Shown here: in pieces, positions 35,698 through 43,988 of the stretch
Layout: every line of letters starts with the position of its first letter
How positions within the stretch are numbered: position 1 is the stretch's first letter
Assembly (NCBI GenBank): GCA_944323345.1
Contig: CALUSC010000001.1
Location: forward strand, 62,001 to 126,000
Direction of reading: 5' to 3'
Source: an uncultured Bacteroidales bacterium
GTDB taxonomy: Bacteria; Bacteroidota; Bacteroidia; Bacteroidales; UBA932
DNA length: 64,000 bases
Made by a program: the position numbers and the translations under genes
Notes under the pieces: generated by a model
Told to the model about the DNA's origin: nothing
Databases searched by the model: none
What the model saw: the letters and a program-made list of their open reading frames with translations, nothing else

Positions 35698-38247
35698 ATG
35701 TTTGCAATGAAAATATCTTCGACCATACTATGCACTGCCGCGGCAATGTTCGTCAGTGTTGCCGCTTTGGCACAGCGCACTGAAGTCCTGCTTGAAAAAG
35801 GCTGGAAATTTTCCCGCGGGGAAGAGCTGGGTGCCTTTCTTCCGGGATTCGACGATTCGGGCTGGGAAGATGTGACAGTCCCTCATGACTGGGCGATAAA
35901 AGGTCCTTTCGACAGGGAAATCGATATTCAGGTGGTGGCCGTGAAACAGGATCTCGAAAAGCAGGCTTCTGTCAAGACCGGAAGGACAGGCGGACTGCCG
36001 TATATCGGAAAAGGGTTCTACCGCAATACTTTTTCCGTACCTGAAGGCAAGAATGCCGTACTTCTTTTCGACGGGGCCATGAGCGAGGCGAAAGTGTTCG
36101 TGAACGGGGTGCAGGTGTGTTTCTGGCCATACGGTTACAATTCATTCTGGTGCGATGTCACGGAATACGTCCGTCCAGGCGAGAATCTTCTGGCTGTAGC
36201 CCTGGAAAACAGGCCGTTTTCATCCAGGTGGTATCCTGGGGCGGGCCTGTACAGAAACGTCCGTCTGATATTGACTGATCCCGTGCATATACCTGTCTGG
36301 GGCACGTATGTCACTACTCCTTCCGTTACGGAAGATGAGGCCCAGGTCGAGATAAGGACTACCGTGGCGGCTCCTGAAATGCAGGGAAGCATACGCCTGC
36401 TCACGAAAATATATGCTCCGGACGGTTCTGTAGCCTCTTCATCGGAGGCAGAAGTGAAGCTCGGCCCGAAAAGCGCTACGGTGGAGCAGAATATCCCTGT
36501 CAGGAATCCGCGTCTGTGGTCTCCGGAATCTCCGGAACTGTACAGGGCTGTATCCGAGCTGTATGCGGAAGACGGACATCTTTTGGACAATTATGAAACG
36601 GTATTCGGCATAAGGACTATAGAATATGTGCCATACCGGGGATTTTTCCTTAACGGCGTAAAGACAAAGTTCAAAGGAGTCTGCAACCATCACGACCTCG
36701 GCCCGCTCGGTGCGGCCGTCAATGAGGCAGCGCTCCGCCGGCAGCTCGTCATGCTGAAGGATATGGGATGCAATGCTATCCGTACTACTCATAATATGCC
36801 TGCTCCGGAACTTGTCCGGCTGTGCGACGAAATGGGTTTCATGATGATGATCGAGCCTTTCGATGAATGGGACATAGCCAAGTGCGAGAACGGTTATCAC
36901 AGGTTTTTCGACGAATGGGCCGAGAAGGATATGGTCAACATGCTTCACAACTACAGGAATAATCCGTCCGTAGTAATGTGGAGCATAGGCAATGAAGTCC
37001 CTACGCAGTGCGATCCTTCCGGATATGAGGTCGCTTCCTTCCTTCAGGATATCTGTCACAGGGAAGATCCGACCAGACCGGTTACCTGCGGCATGGATCA
37101 GGTGGACTGTATTCTGGAAAACGGCTTTGCCGACATGATAGACATACCTGGCATAAATTACAGGACATTCAGGTATAAGGAAGTGTTCGACTCTCTGTCG
37201 AAAGGTTTTGTACTGGGCTCGGAGACTGCTTCCACTGTAAGTTCGAGGGGAGTGTACAAGCTTCCTGTCATGAAACGTTACAGTGCACTGTATGAAGACC
37301 ATCAGTGTTCCGCCTATGATGTGGAAGCCTGCGGCTGGTCCAATATCCCTGACGTGGACCTTGCCCTGTCGGATGACTGCGACTGGGTGCTCGGCCAGTT
37401 CGTATGGACAGGATTCGATTATCTCGGCGAACCGAGTCCGTACGGCACCGATTCATGGCCGAACCACAGCTCCATGTTCGGCATCATAGACCTGGCGTCC
37501 ATACCTAAAGACAGATACTGGCTTTACAGGAGTGTATGGAACGAAAAGGAAAGCACCCTCCATATTCTGCCTCACTGGAACTGGGAAGGGTATGAAGGGG
37601 AGAAGGTCCCTGTTTTCGTGTATACCAGCTGGCCTGAGGCCGAACTTTTCATAAACGGGAAAAGCTACGGCCGGCAGAAGAAGATGAAAGACGGTCCTGC
37701 GATACCTGTGGACAGTGTATTCGCTTCGTTTTATACGTCATACGCCGGAACGCTCGGAGATGTCAACACTCCGGCCGAGTCCAGGTACCGCCTCATGTGG
37801 CCGGATGCTGTCTACGAGCCGGGTGAAGTCAAAGTCGTGGCATACGACGATTCCGGGAATCCGGTGCAGGAAAAGACCGTGAGGACGGCAGGCGAACCTT
37901 ACCGTCTGGTGCTGGAGCCTGACAGGACTGTACTGCAGGCTGACGGGAAGGACTTGTCCTATGTGACGGTAAGTGCCGTGGACAAGGACGGCAACTTCTG
38001 TCCTTTAGATGGAAGGCTTGTGCATTTCGATGTCACCGGAGCCGGTACGTTCATGGCTGCCGCGAACGGGGATCCGACCTGTCTCGACCCGTTCCAGGAA
38101 CCGGAGATGCATCTTTTCAACGGAAAACTAACAGTCATCGTCCGGTCTTCCGAAGTACCGGGCGATATGGTCCTGAAGGCCGAAGCCCGGGGGCTGGTAT
38201 CCGCCACCCTTACCCTGACAGGCGAGCCTTACAGTTCCGCCAGGTAA
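35698..38247 (+). CDS. GH2 beta-galactosidase-type enzyme
   Basis: An 849-residue exported GH2 enzyme; the signal begins at 35698 or at the in-frame ATG 35707 (MKISSTILCTAAAMFVSV). Domains: sugar-binding jelly roll (VPHDWAIKGPFD, YRNTFSVPEG), Ig-like, TIM barrel with acid/base Glu433 in SIGNEVP and nucleophile Glu509 in LGSETAS, then DUF4982-like and further beta-sandwich domains (YVTVSAVDKDGNF). It lacks the N-x-K uronate motif, so it is more likely a beta-galactosidase or related exo-enzyme than a glucuronidase. It is cotranscribed with the GH3 gene. Its 3' end overlaps the convergent LacI gene by 19 bp. Confidence 0.9.
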   Translation: MFAMKISSTILCTAAAMFVSVAALAQRTEVLLEKGWKFSRGEELGAFLPGFDDSGWEDVTVPHDWAIKGPFDREIDIQVVAVKQDLEKQASVKTGRTGGLPYIGKGFYRNTFSVPEGKNAVLLFDGAMSEAKVFVNGVQVCFWPYGYNSFWCDVTEYVRPGENLLAVALENRPFSSRWYPGAGLYRNVRLILTDPVHIPVWGTYVTTPSVTEDEAQVEIRTTVAAPEMQGSIRLLTKIYAPDGSVASSSEAEVKLGPKSATVEQNIPVRNPRLWSPESPELYRAVSELYAEDGHLLDNYETVFGIRTIEYVPYRGFFLNGVKTKFKGVCNHHDLGPLGAAVNEAALRRQLVMLKDMGCNAIRTTHNMPAPELVRLCDEMGFMMMIEPFDEWDIAKCENGYHRFFDEWAEKDMVNMLHNYRNNPSVVMWSIGNEVPTQCDPSGYEVASFLQDICHREDPTRPVTCGMDQVDCILENGFADMIDIPGINYRTFRYKEVFDSLSKGFVLGSETASTVSSRGVYKLPVMKRYSALYEDHQCSAYDVEACGWSNIPDVDLALSDDCDWVLGQFVWTGFDYLGEPSPYGTDSWPNHSSMFGIIDLASIPKDRYWLYRSVWNEKESTLHILPHWNWEGYEGEKVPVFVYTSWPEAELFINGKSYGRQKKMKDGPAIPVDSVFASFYTSYAGTLGDVNTPAESRYRLMWPDAVYEPGEVKVVAYDDSGNPVQEKTVRTAGEPYRLVLEPDRTVLQADGKDLSYVTVSAVDKDGNFCPLDGRLVHFDVTGAGTFMAAANGDPTCLDPFQEPEMHLFNGKLTVIVRSSEVPGDMVLKAEARGLVSATLTLTGEPYSSAR

Positions 38248-39317
38248 TTTCTGCAGTAGGGAAGATTTTCAGCCACCACGATGTCGATGGGCATCCGGTG
38301 GCTGATTTTTTTGTCGCATTGTTTGTACAGCAGATATCTTATTATGGATTTGACGGCACTGAATCCCTGCATCTCCGGATGCTGACTGATGACGGCCGTC
38401 ATTTTTCCGTCCATTATGCATTTCCTGTTCCCGGCTGTCAGGTCGAAGGCCAGCAGCGTGATCCCTTCCATGCGGTTTCTGTTCAGGATGTCGGCGATGA
38501 TGTCGCCTCTGGAATGCATGAGGGCTATGCCGTTTATGTCTGGATGGTCATGCAGGAATCCCAATACCGATTTTTCGCATTCATGCGGATTCAGAAGAGG
38601 AATATCCGCCTTTTTGATTTTTCCGGAGAGCCCGGCTTCTGAGAAATAACCTGTGAAACCGGCTTCTCTTTTTTCCTGTTTGTATGATGATTCTGCGCCG
38701 GTCGCCGATGGCTGGAACAGCCCGTATTCAATATTCAGTTTTCGGAATGGGGGGGGGGTGGATGTTAAATGAAGAAGTTTGCCCATGAGTCTTCCGCATG
38801 CTGTCTGGTCAGTCGAATATGATGCGACAGGGGAGGAGCCTGGAATGTCTTCATCTACGAAAACGTAAGGAATGTTTCTGTTTTTCAGTGAATTGCACAG
38901 CTTCATGGTCTCATCGGGGAAAACCGGGCCTATGAGGACGGCATCTGGTTCCTGTGCCGGAATGCTTTCGAATACAGTCCTGCAGGAATACATGTCGAAC
39001 GGGTTGTAGAAGCAGAAACCGCATTCGAGTTTTATGTCGGAAAACTCATCCAGTGCATGTCCGATTCCGTTCAGCATCTGGTTCCAGTATTCTCCGTCTA
39101 CGGATGACGGCATGGTGACAGTTATCCTGTAGCCTTTTTTCAGGGCGACGGCGGATGTGTGTATGTTGAATCTGTATCCGCTCTCCTGAAGCACTTTTTC
39201 CACGGCGGCCCTTGTGGCTGGAGCCACCTTGCCCCTGTTGTGCAGGATCCGGTCCACAGTCCCGGCAGAGACTCCGGACAGTTTCGCTATATCAGCGATA
39301 GTGAGTTGTTTTGCCAT
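38229..39317 (-). CDS. LacI-family transcriptional regulator 1
   Basis: A 362-residue regulator. The N-terminal LacI HTH (LTIADIAKLSGVSAGTVDRI) is followed by a hinge (HTSAVALKK) and a periplasmic-binding-protein-like effector domain (ITVTMPSSVDGEYWNQML). A paralogue is encoded at 41835-42902, and the recognition helix SAGTVDRI is identical in both. It lies convergent to the GH3/GH2 pair whose promoter carries a LacI-type operator, so control of those genes is likely. A run of ten G on the plus strand (38749-38758; C on the coding strand) falls in the effector domain at about codons 187-190 (TSTPPPF). A one-base slip there would truncate the regulator after the HTH. Confidence 0.9.
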   Translation of the reverse strand: MAKQLTIADIAKLSGVSAGTVDRILHNRGKVAPATRAAVEKVLQESGYRFNIHTSAVALKKGYRITVTMPSSVDGEYWNQMLNGIGHALDEFSDIKLECGFCFYNPFDMYSCRTVFESIPAQEPDAVLIGPVFPDETMKLCNSLKNRNIPYVFVDEDIPGSSPVASYSTDQTACGRLMGKLLHLTSTPPPFRKLNIEYGLFQPSATGAESSYKQEKREAGFTGYFSEAGLSGKIKKADIPLLNPHECEKSVLGFLHDHPDINGIALMHSRGDIIADILNRNRMEGITLLAFDLTAGNRKCIMDGKMTAVISQHPEMQGFSAVKSIIRYLLYKQCDKKISHRMPIDIVVAENLPYCRNYLAEL

Positions 39318-39332
39318 ATTGATATTATAATA

Positions 39333-39543
39333 TAACGTCAGTTCGACGAACTATTATACTCAGGACCAGAGACTTCGTCGAACTGACGTTACGATTTCTT
39401 CGAAATCTCTTTCCTTTTACGTGCCACCCCTCCTAAATCCTCCCCTTCGTATGGGAGGACTTACCTACGGATTCGTTTCCCGAATCCTATAAAAGAGGTA
39501 GTTCTCTGAAATTCACTGCGTTCTTTTCATCGAACTCACGTTA
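39333..39543. repeat. Hairpin-rich intergenic element
   Basis: An 18-bp perfect inverted repeat (39333-39350 with 39374-39391) is followed by three smaller hairpins: GATTTC/GAAATC near 39393, TCCTCCC/GGGAGGA near 39435-39456 and GGATTCG/CGAATCC near 39467-39485. A copy of the right arm with two mismatches sits at 39526-39543, so the outermost arms also frame the block. The CCTCC...GGGAGG segment recalls short intergenic palindromes common in Bacteroidota. It could be a MITE-like remnant or a structured RNA. The remainder of the spacer to 39688 shows nothing else. Confidence 0.6.
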
Positions 39544-39688
39544 ATATATGCGATTGAAGGGTTCTGTTCAGTCTGCGAATATTGCGAATTTTATCCGTTC
39601 TGCAAAATATGATGATGAAAACGTTGCACGAACGCCCCCGGACGCACGGCAGAGGCATGTTTTTTTTTACAAGAAAATCAGGTTAGAT

Positions 39689-39719
39689 TTTGAATATTAA
39701 AAAAATAAATCTACTTTTG
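39689..39719 (+). promoter_or_regulatory. Promoter of the HU gene
   Basis: A -33 TTTG (39689-39692), 19 nt, then a -7 TACTTTTG (39712-39719), 40 nt before the HU start. It has no LacI-type palindrome. Confidence 0.7.
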
Positions 39720-39759
39720 CACGAATTAGCGGAAAGTTTGTTTTTTAATAATTATAGAA

Positions 39760-40035
39760 ATGACAAAGGCAGAGATTGTAAATGAAGTCGCTAAAGCGAC
39801 AGGGATCGAGAAAATAACAGTGCAGACTGTTGTAGAGGCGTTTATGGAAAGTGTAAAGGATTCTTTGGCTAAGGGGAATCCGGTGTATCTCAGAGGCTTC
39901 GGCAGCTTCATAATCAAGCACAGGGCAGAAAAGGCAGCGAGAAATATCAAACAGAAAACTACTTTGACAATTCCTGCACATGATATCCCGGCTTTCAAAC
40001 CGGCCAAGGTATTCATGAATATTGTAAAGAAATAA
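39760..40035 (+). CDS. HU-family DNA-binding protein
   Basis: A 91-residue nucleoid protein, the usual HU length. It starts MTKAEIVNEVAKATG and has the beta-arm region with VYLRGFGSFIIKHRAEKAARNI followed by the IPAHDIPAFKPAK segment typical of HU/IHF. It bends DNA without strict sequence preference. The order HU, small basic protein, RNase G is common in Bacteroidota. Confidence 0.95.
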   Translation: MTKAEIVNEVAKATGIEKITVQTVVEAFMESVKDSLAKGNPVYLRGFGSFIIKHRAEKAARNIKQKTTLTIPAHDIPAFKPAKVFMNIVKK

Positions 40036-40054
40036 TTTTTAAACATTTTTGATT

Positions 40055-40147
40055 ATGCCAAGCGGTAAGAAAAGAAAAAGACATAAGATGTCGACGCACA
40101 AGCGTAAGAAACGCTTGCGTAAGAACAGGCATAAGAAGAGAAAGTAA
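40055..40147 (+). CDS. 30-residue basic protein (COX24/AURKAIP1-like, ribosome-associated candidate)
   Basis: The product is MPSGKKRKRHKMSTHKRKKR followed by ten more mostly basic residues, with more than half Lys, Arg or His. The gene lies between HU and RNase G, a position I recall as conserved in Bacteroidota, and resembles the COX24/AURKAIP1 C-terminal motif of a small-subunit mitochondrial ribosomal protein. A small ribosomal protein is the likely role, by family resemblance. It starts 19 nt after the HU stop. Confidence 0.85.
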   Translation: MPSGKKRKRHKMSTHKRKKRLRKNRHKKRK

Positions 40148-40157
40148 TTTCTCAGGT

Positions 40158-40218
40158 CTGCGCCGTCGTGCGCAGTGAGCCGAACATAAGGCGGTGTCTG
40201 GATGGCACCCCTTTGTTT
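40158..40218 (+). terminator. Two hairpins and T tract before RNase G
   Basis: CTGCGC/GCGCAG (40158-40163, 40170-40175) is followed by GGTGTC/GGCACC (40193-40198, 40204-40209) and a T-rich run (CCTTTGTTTTTT). This looks like a terminator or attenuator in the 96-nt spacer before rng, so HU mRNA could end here with partial readthrough. Confidence 0.5.
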
Positions 40219-40243
40219 TTTATACTGAAGCCAATAATAATTG

Positions 40244-41797
40244 ATGGAGTCTGTAAAAGATCTTATTGTCGATGTCAATTCGACGGAAGTCTCGATAGCA
40301 TTGCTTGAAAACCATAAGCTTATCGAGCTTAACAAAGAGTCGAGCCAGGGCCACAACTATTCCGTAGGTGATGTCTATCTCGGAAAGGTGAAAAAGTTGC
40401 TTCCGGCCTTGAACGCAGCCTTTGTGGACATCGGAGACGAGAAAGAAGCTTTTGTCCATTATCTCGACCTTGGCCTGTATTTCAGTGCTTTTGACGAATT
40501 TATAAGGAAGATAAATCCGAACACTGACAGCAAGAGCCTGTATTCCGGAATCAAGGTCGGCCCTATCCTCCAGAAGGAAGGCCGGATAGAAAATGTGCTG
40601 ACACCGGGGCAGATGATGGTGGTACAGATCGTCAAGGAACCGATTTCCACGAAAGGTTCTCGACTGACTGCAGAAATTTCATTGGCAGGACGTAACATAG
40701 TCCTTCTTCCTTTTGCGGAGAAGGTTAGCGTATCCCAGAAAATCGCTTCCAAGGAAGAGAAGCGCAGACTGGAGACCCTTGTGAGGAATATTCTTCCCAA
40801 AAATTACGGTGCCATCATCAGGACTGCCGCGGAAGGCAAGAATGCAGCCGTTCTCGATGCGGAACTGATGTCATTGATAGACAAATGGGAAGGTTCCTGG
40901 TCTAAAATTGCCAAGTCCAAGAGCATCCAGCCGCTGTTTACTGAATACAGCAAGACCACCACAGTACTGAGGGATCTTCTGAACGATTCGTTTTCTAATA
41001 TTTATATAAACAACGAATCGGTGTATGAAGAGGCGAGGAAATACATCTCGCTCATTTCTCCGGAGCAGGAGAAGATAGTCCGTCTGTATAAGGACAGTCA
41101 GCCGATTTTCGACCATTTCGAGGTCACCCGGCAGATAAAGAGTTCCTTCGGAAAGGTGGTTCCTATCCGGCAGGGTGCGTATCTTGTGATAGAGCATACC
41201 GAAGCATTGCATGTCATAGATGTCAATAGCGGTACACGTTCCAAGAACAAGGAACAGGAGCAGAATACTTACGACATCAACTGCTTTGCTGCAGAGGAGA
41301 TAGCGCGGCAGCTGCGGCTGAGAGACATGGGGGGCATTGTGATCGTCGATTTTATCGACATGGAGAGTTCTGAGCACAGAAATATGCTGTTCAAGCATAT
41401 GCAGGAATTGATGCAGAACGACAGGGCCAAGCACAATGTATTGCCTCTTACCAAATTCGGACTTATGCAGATAACCCGTCAGAGGGTAAGGCCGGCGACG
41501 GAAATCAATACTGCGGAAACATGTCCGGTATGCCACGGCACGGGAAAGATAGCGCCGAGTCTGCTTATAGATGATGCGATAGAACGGAAACTTGCCTTTT
41601 ATGTTTCCGAAAAGGGAATCAAGTCTTTTACGCTCAAGACAGGTCCTATACTGGGGGCATATCTCACCAGAGGGATGTTCTCCATCGTAGGAAAGTGGAA
41701 ACGGAAATACAAGTGCAAGATCAGACTTGAAGAGATTTCCGATTTTTCGGTCCTGCAGAATGAATTGTACGATGAGAAAGGAGGCAAGCTCGAATGA
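40244..41797 (+). CDS. rng: Ribonuclease G (Rne/Rng family)
   Basis: A 517-residue Rne/Rng enzyme. The ATG at 40244 is preferred over an in-frame TTG one codon earlier. An N-terminal S1-like RNA-binding domain (GDVYLGKVKKLLPALNAAFVDIG) precedes the RNase H-like and catalytic core (VIDVNSGT, VIVDFIDM with the metal-binding Asp residues), and TCPVCHGTG is the Zn-link that holds the dimer. It processes 16S rRNA 5' ends and turns over mRNA. Its length is that of RNase G, without the long RNase E tail. An intrinsic terminator overlaps its stop codon. Confidence 0.95.
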   Translation: MESVKDLIVDVNSTEVSIALLENHKLIELNKESSQGHNYSVGDVYLGKVKKLLPALNAAFVDIGDEKEAFVHYLDLGLYFSAFDEFIRKINPNTDSKSLYSGIKVGPILQKEGRIENVLTPGQMMVVQIVKEPISTKGSRLTAEISLAGRNIVLLPFAEKVSVSQKIASKEEKRRLETLVRNILPKNYGAIIRTAAEGKNAAVLDAELMSLIDKWEGSWSKIAKSKSIQPLFTEYSKTTTVLRDLLNDSFSNIYINNESVYEEARKYISLISPEQEKIVRLYKDSQPIFDHFEVTRQIKSSFGKVVPIRQGAYLVIEHTEALHVIDVNSGTRSKNKEQEQNTYDINCFAAEEIARQLRLRDMGGIVIVDFIDMESSEHRNMLFKHMQELMQNDRAKHNVLPLTKFGLMQITRQRVRPATEINTAETCPVCHGTGKIAPSLLIDDAIERKLAFYVSEKGIKSFTLKTGPILGAYLTRGMFSIVGKWKRKYKCKIRLEEISDFSVLQNELYDEKGGKLE

Positions 41798-41813
41798 GCC
41801 TGCCTCCCTTTTT
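41780..41813 (+). terminator. Intrinsic terminator at the rng stop
   Basis: GGAGGCA and GCTC pair with GAGC and TGCCTCC around a 4-nt loop (41780-41807), followed by CTTTTT. The hairpin contains the rng TGA codon and separates rng from the convergent LacI gene. Confidence 0.88.
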
Positions 41814-41834
41814 ATCGTACAATATATGTCAGTG

Positions 41835-42902
41835 TCAGTCTATGAATATTTCCTTGTACACCGGAAGATTTTCCTTTATTATTATGTCGGTAGGCATCAG
41901 GTGGTGGGCATCCTTTTCCTTTATGTTGTACAGAAGAATCCTCAGCATGGCCTTGACGGCGTGGAATCCCTGCAGTTCGGGACGTTGTCCGATTATGGCC
42001 GAAATGGTGCCGTCCTGTATGCAGCGCATGTTATTGACCGTCAGGTCGAAAGTTACTACCTTGACATCGTTTATGCCGTTTTTGGCGAGGGTGTCTGCGA
42101 GGATGTATCCGCGTGAGTTGAGCACCGCAATTCCTTTTACGTCAGGATTTTTCTGCAGGAAATCCAGAATGTCCTTTCTGGAGGTTGCAGGCTCTATGAC
42201 GGATACCTTCGATTCCTTTATCACACGTCTGGATTTTATTCCTTTGAAATAGGCATGCAGTCCGGTCATTCTGGCCATGGAGTTCAGCGCGCGTTCGTTA
42301 CCTATTCTTCTCGTGCTGAATATGGCCAGTTCGGAATCGCGCGGAGTCATGAGATTCAGCAGTCTTCCGACTATCCTTCCGCAGATGTTCTGGTCAGATG
42401 AATATGACACTGACGGGTGGGTGTCTTCTATGACCGAATCCACGAATGCGTACGGAATTCCGGCATCTTCAAGTCTGCGGCACAGGATTCTGGTTTCCGA
42501 GGCAAATGTAGCTCCTATCAGTACTGCGCTCGGTTTCATGTCAGGGATGCGCTCGAACGCACTTTTGCAGGAAAATATGTCGAACTGGTTGTAAAATGCA
42601 TAGCTGTGGTCTATGGCGATGTCCGAGTATTCTTCCAGGGCATGTTCTATTCCTTTCTGGACGAATCCCCAATATTCTCCCTCGACTGCTGTGGGGATGG
42701 TGATGATCAGGCTGTATTCTCTTTTCAACGAGATTGCCGATGTGTGCAGGTTGTATTTGTATCCTGTCTCTGCAAGTGCCTGTTCGACTGCAGCCTGGCT
42801 TTCGGGTGATACGTGTCCTCTGTTGTGGATGATTCTGTCCACTGTCCCTGCCGAGACTCCGGCCATCTTGGCGATTTCCTTTATCTTTATCTGTTTAGCC
42901 AT
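41835..42902 (-). CDS. LacI-family transcriptional regulator 2
   Basis: A 355-residue LacI-type regulator with HTH IKIKEIAKMAGVSAGTVDRI, hinge HTSAISLKR and a sugar-binding-protein-like effector domain (IITIPTAVEGEYWGFV, FVDSVIEDTHPSVSYSSDQN). It is a paralogue of the regulator at 38229-39317 and has the same recognition-helix residues. It is divergent from the SDR/uxuA pair, with a LacI-type operator in the shared 195-nt spacer, so it is the best candidate to control mannonate catabolism, and perhaps itself. The effector is unknown; mannonate, fructuronate or glucuronate would fit the context. Confidence 0.9.
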   Translation of the reverse strand: MAKQIKIKEIAKMAGVSAGTVDRIIHNRGHVSPESQAAVEQALAETGYKYNLHTSAISLKREYSLIITIPTAVEGEYWGFVQKGIEHALEEYSDIAIDHSYAFYNQFDIFSCKSAFERIPDMKPSAVLIGATFASETRILCRRLEDAGIPYAFVDSVIEDTHPSVSYSSDQNICGRIVGRLLNLMTPRDSELAIFSTRRIGNERALNSMARMTGLHAYFKGIKSRRVIKESKVSVIEPATSRKDILDFLQKNPDVKGIAVLNSRGYILADTLAKNGINDVKVVTFDLTVNNMRCIQDGTISAIIGQRPELQGFHAVKAMLRILLYNIKEKDAHHLMPTDIIIKENLPVYKEIFID

Positions 42903-42998
42903 TTGTGTATGTATTCGTTATCCGTCTCCGAGAATTTCTCGTCCCTGATATGAATAAATTTGTTGCAGAAAAATATTATTAATACAAATATTGTATTT

Positions 42999-43043
42999 TT
43001 TGTTGGATTGAGCAAAATATTCAGTAAATTTGTGCACGTACAC
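42999..43043 (+). promoter_or_regulatory. Promoter D with LacI-type operator
   Basis: A -33 TTTG (42999-43002), 22 nt, then a -7 TAAATTTG (43025-43032). The palindrome GTGCACGTACAC (43032-43043) begins at the last base of the -7 box. The leader to the SDR start is 54 nt. The longer open frame from 42960 would cross this promoter, which supports the start at 43098. Confidence 0.75.
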
Positions 43044-43097
43044 GAGTGTTGTTCTGAAAATGTTTCATGGAAAAATAATTATTGTACACTAAATATT

Positions 43098-43916
43098 ATG
43101 GAAAATCTGTTTGATATAAGGGGCAAGGTAGCGGTAATGACCGGCGCATGCGGGATTCTGGGTACCACTATCGTGAAGTATTTTGCAGCCCAGGGAGCCA
43201 AGGTCGTCATTCTGGACCTCGAGCGTTCGGCTTCCATCGCCGACAACATCATATCCGAAATAGAGGCAGCCGGAGGAGAAGCCATCTTTCTCCCTACCAA
43301 TGTTCTGGACAAGGCTGTCCTGGAGGACAATTATGCCAAAATCATGGAAAAATACGGCAGAATCGACATTCTTCTGAATGCCGCCGGCGGCAATATGCCT
43401 GCTGCGACCGTTCCGCCTGACAAGACTATCTTCGACCTCGACATCGAGGCCGTGAAGAAGGTCACCGAGCTGAATCTTTTCGGTACCATCATTCCTACAA
43501 TGGTTTTCGCCAGGGCAATGGCAGAGCAGAAGTCCGGCTCTATCATCAATTTCGCCAGCGAGTCGGCTCTCCGTCCTTTGACCAGAGTGGCCGGCTACGG
43601 TGTGGCCAAAGCGGCTGTAGCCAACTGGACCAAATACCTGTGCGCCGAGCTGGCCATGAAATTCGGCGAAGGTATCAGGGTGAATGCCATCGCTCCAGGT
43701 TTCCTGCTTACTAACCAGAACCGTACTCTTCTGACAAATCCGGACGGAAGCCTGACTGAACGGTCGCACACTATTCTGGCCCATACACCTATAAACAGAT
43801 TCCTGGAACCGGAGGAACTGCTCGGAACCCTGCATTGGCTGGCTTCCGATGCTTCGAAGGCAGTGACAGGCACCGTGGCTGTCGTGGACGGCGGTTTCGA
43901 CGCTTTCTCTATTTAA
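43098..43916 (+). CDS. SDR oxidoreductase, probable D-mannonate/fructuronate reductase
   Basis: A 272-residue short-chain dehydrogenase. MENLFDIRGKVAVMTGACGILG carries the Rossmann Gly motif, NAAGG the central strand, and YGVAKAA the catalytic Tyr-x-x-x-Lys. Directly upstream of uxuA and behind a LacI operator, it most likely interconverts D-fructuronate and D-mannonate, the step done in E. coli by the unrelated UxuB. SDR-type enzymes take this role in many Bacteroidota. The assignment rests on context plus family resemblance. Confidence 0.85.
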   Translation: MENLFDIRGKVAVMTGACGILGTTIVKYFAAQGAKVVILDLERSASIADNIISEIEAAGGEAIFLPTNVLDKAVLEDNYAKIMEKYGRIDILLNAAGGNMPAATVPPDKTIFDLDIEAVKKVTELNLFGTIIPTMVFARAMAEQKSGSIINFASESALRPLTRVAGYGVAKAAVANWTKYLCAELAMKFGEGIRVNAIAPGFLLTNQNRTLLTNPDGSLTERSHTILAHTPINRFLEPEELLGTLHWLASDASKAVTGTVAVVDGGFDAFSI

Positions 43917-43924
43917 ATTGTTAT

Positions 43925-43971
43925 TGCATCGTCAGATGCATCTTGAAAATTTATATTGCATCGCAGATGCA
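43925..43971 (+). repeat. Two TGCATC/GATGCA hairpins between the SDR gene and uxuA
   Basis: TGCATC-GTCA-GATGCA (43925-43940) and TGCATC-GCA-GATGCA (43957-43971) repeat in the 72-nt spacer, each able to form a 6-bp hairpin. They may affect mRNA stability or translation of uxuA, or be a two-site operator. Confidence 0.6.
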
Positions 43972-43988
43972 CCTAAAAAGAAAGAATT

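Noticed and set aside
42960..43097. 46-residue N-terminal extension of the SDR frame
   Set aside because: It crosses promoter D and its operator, and SDR homology begins at MENLFDIRGKVAV.
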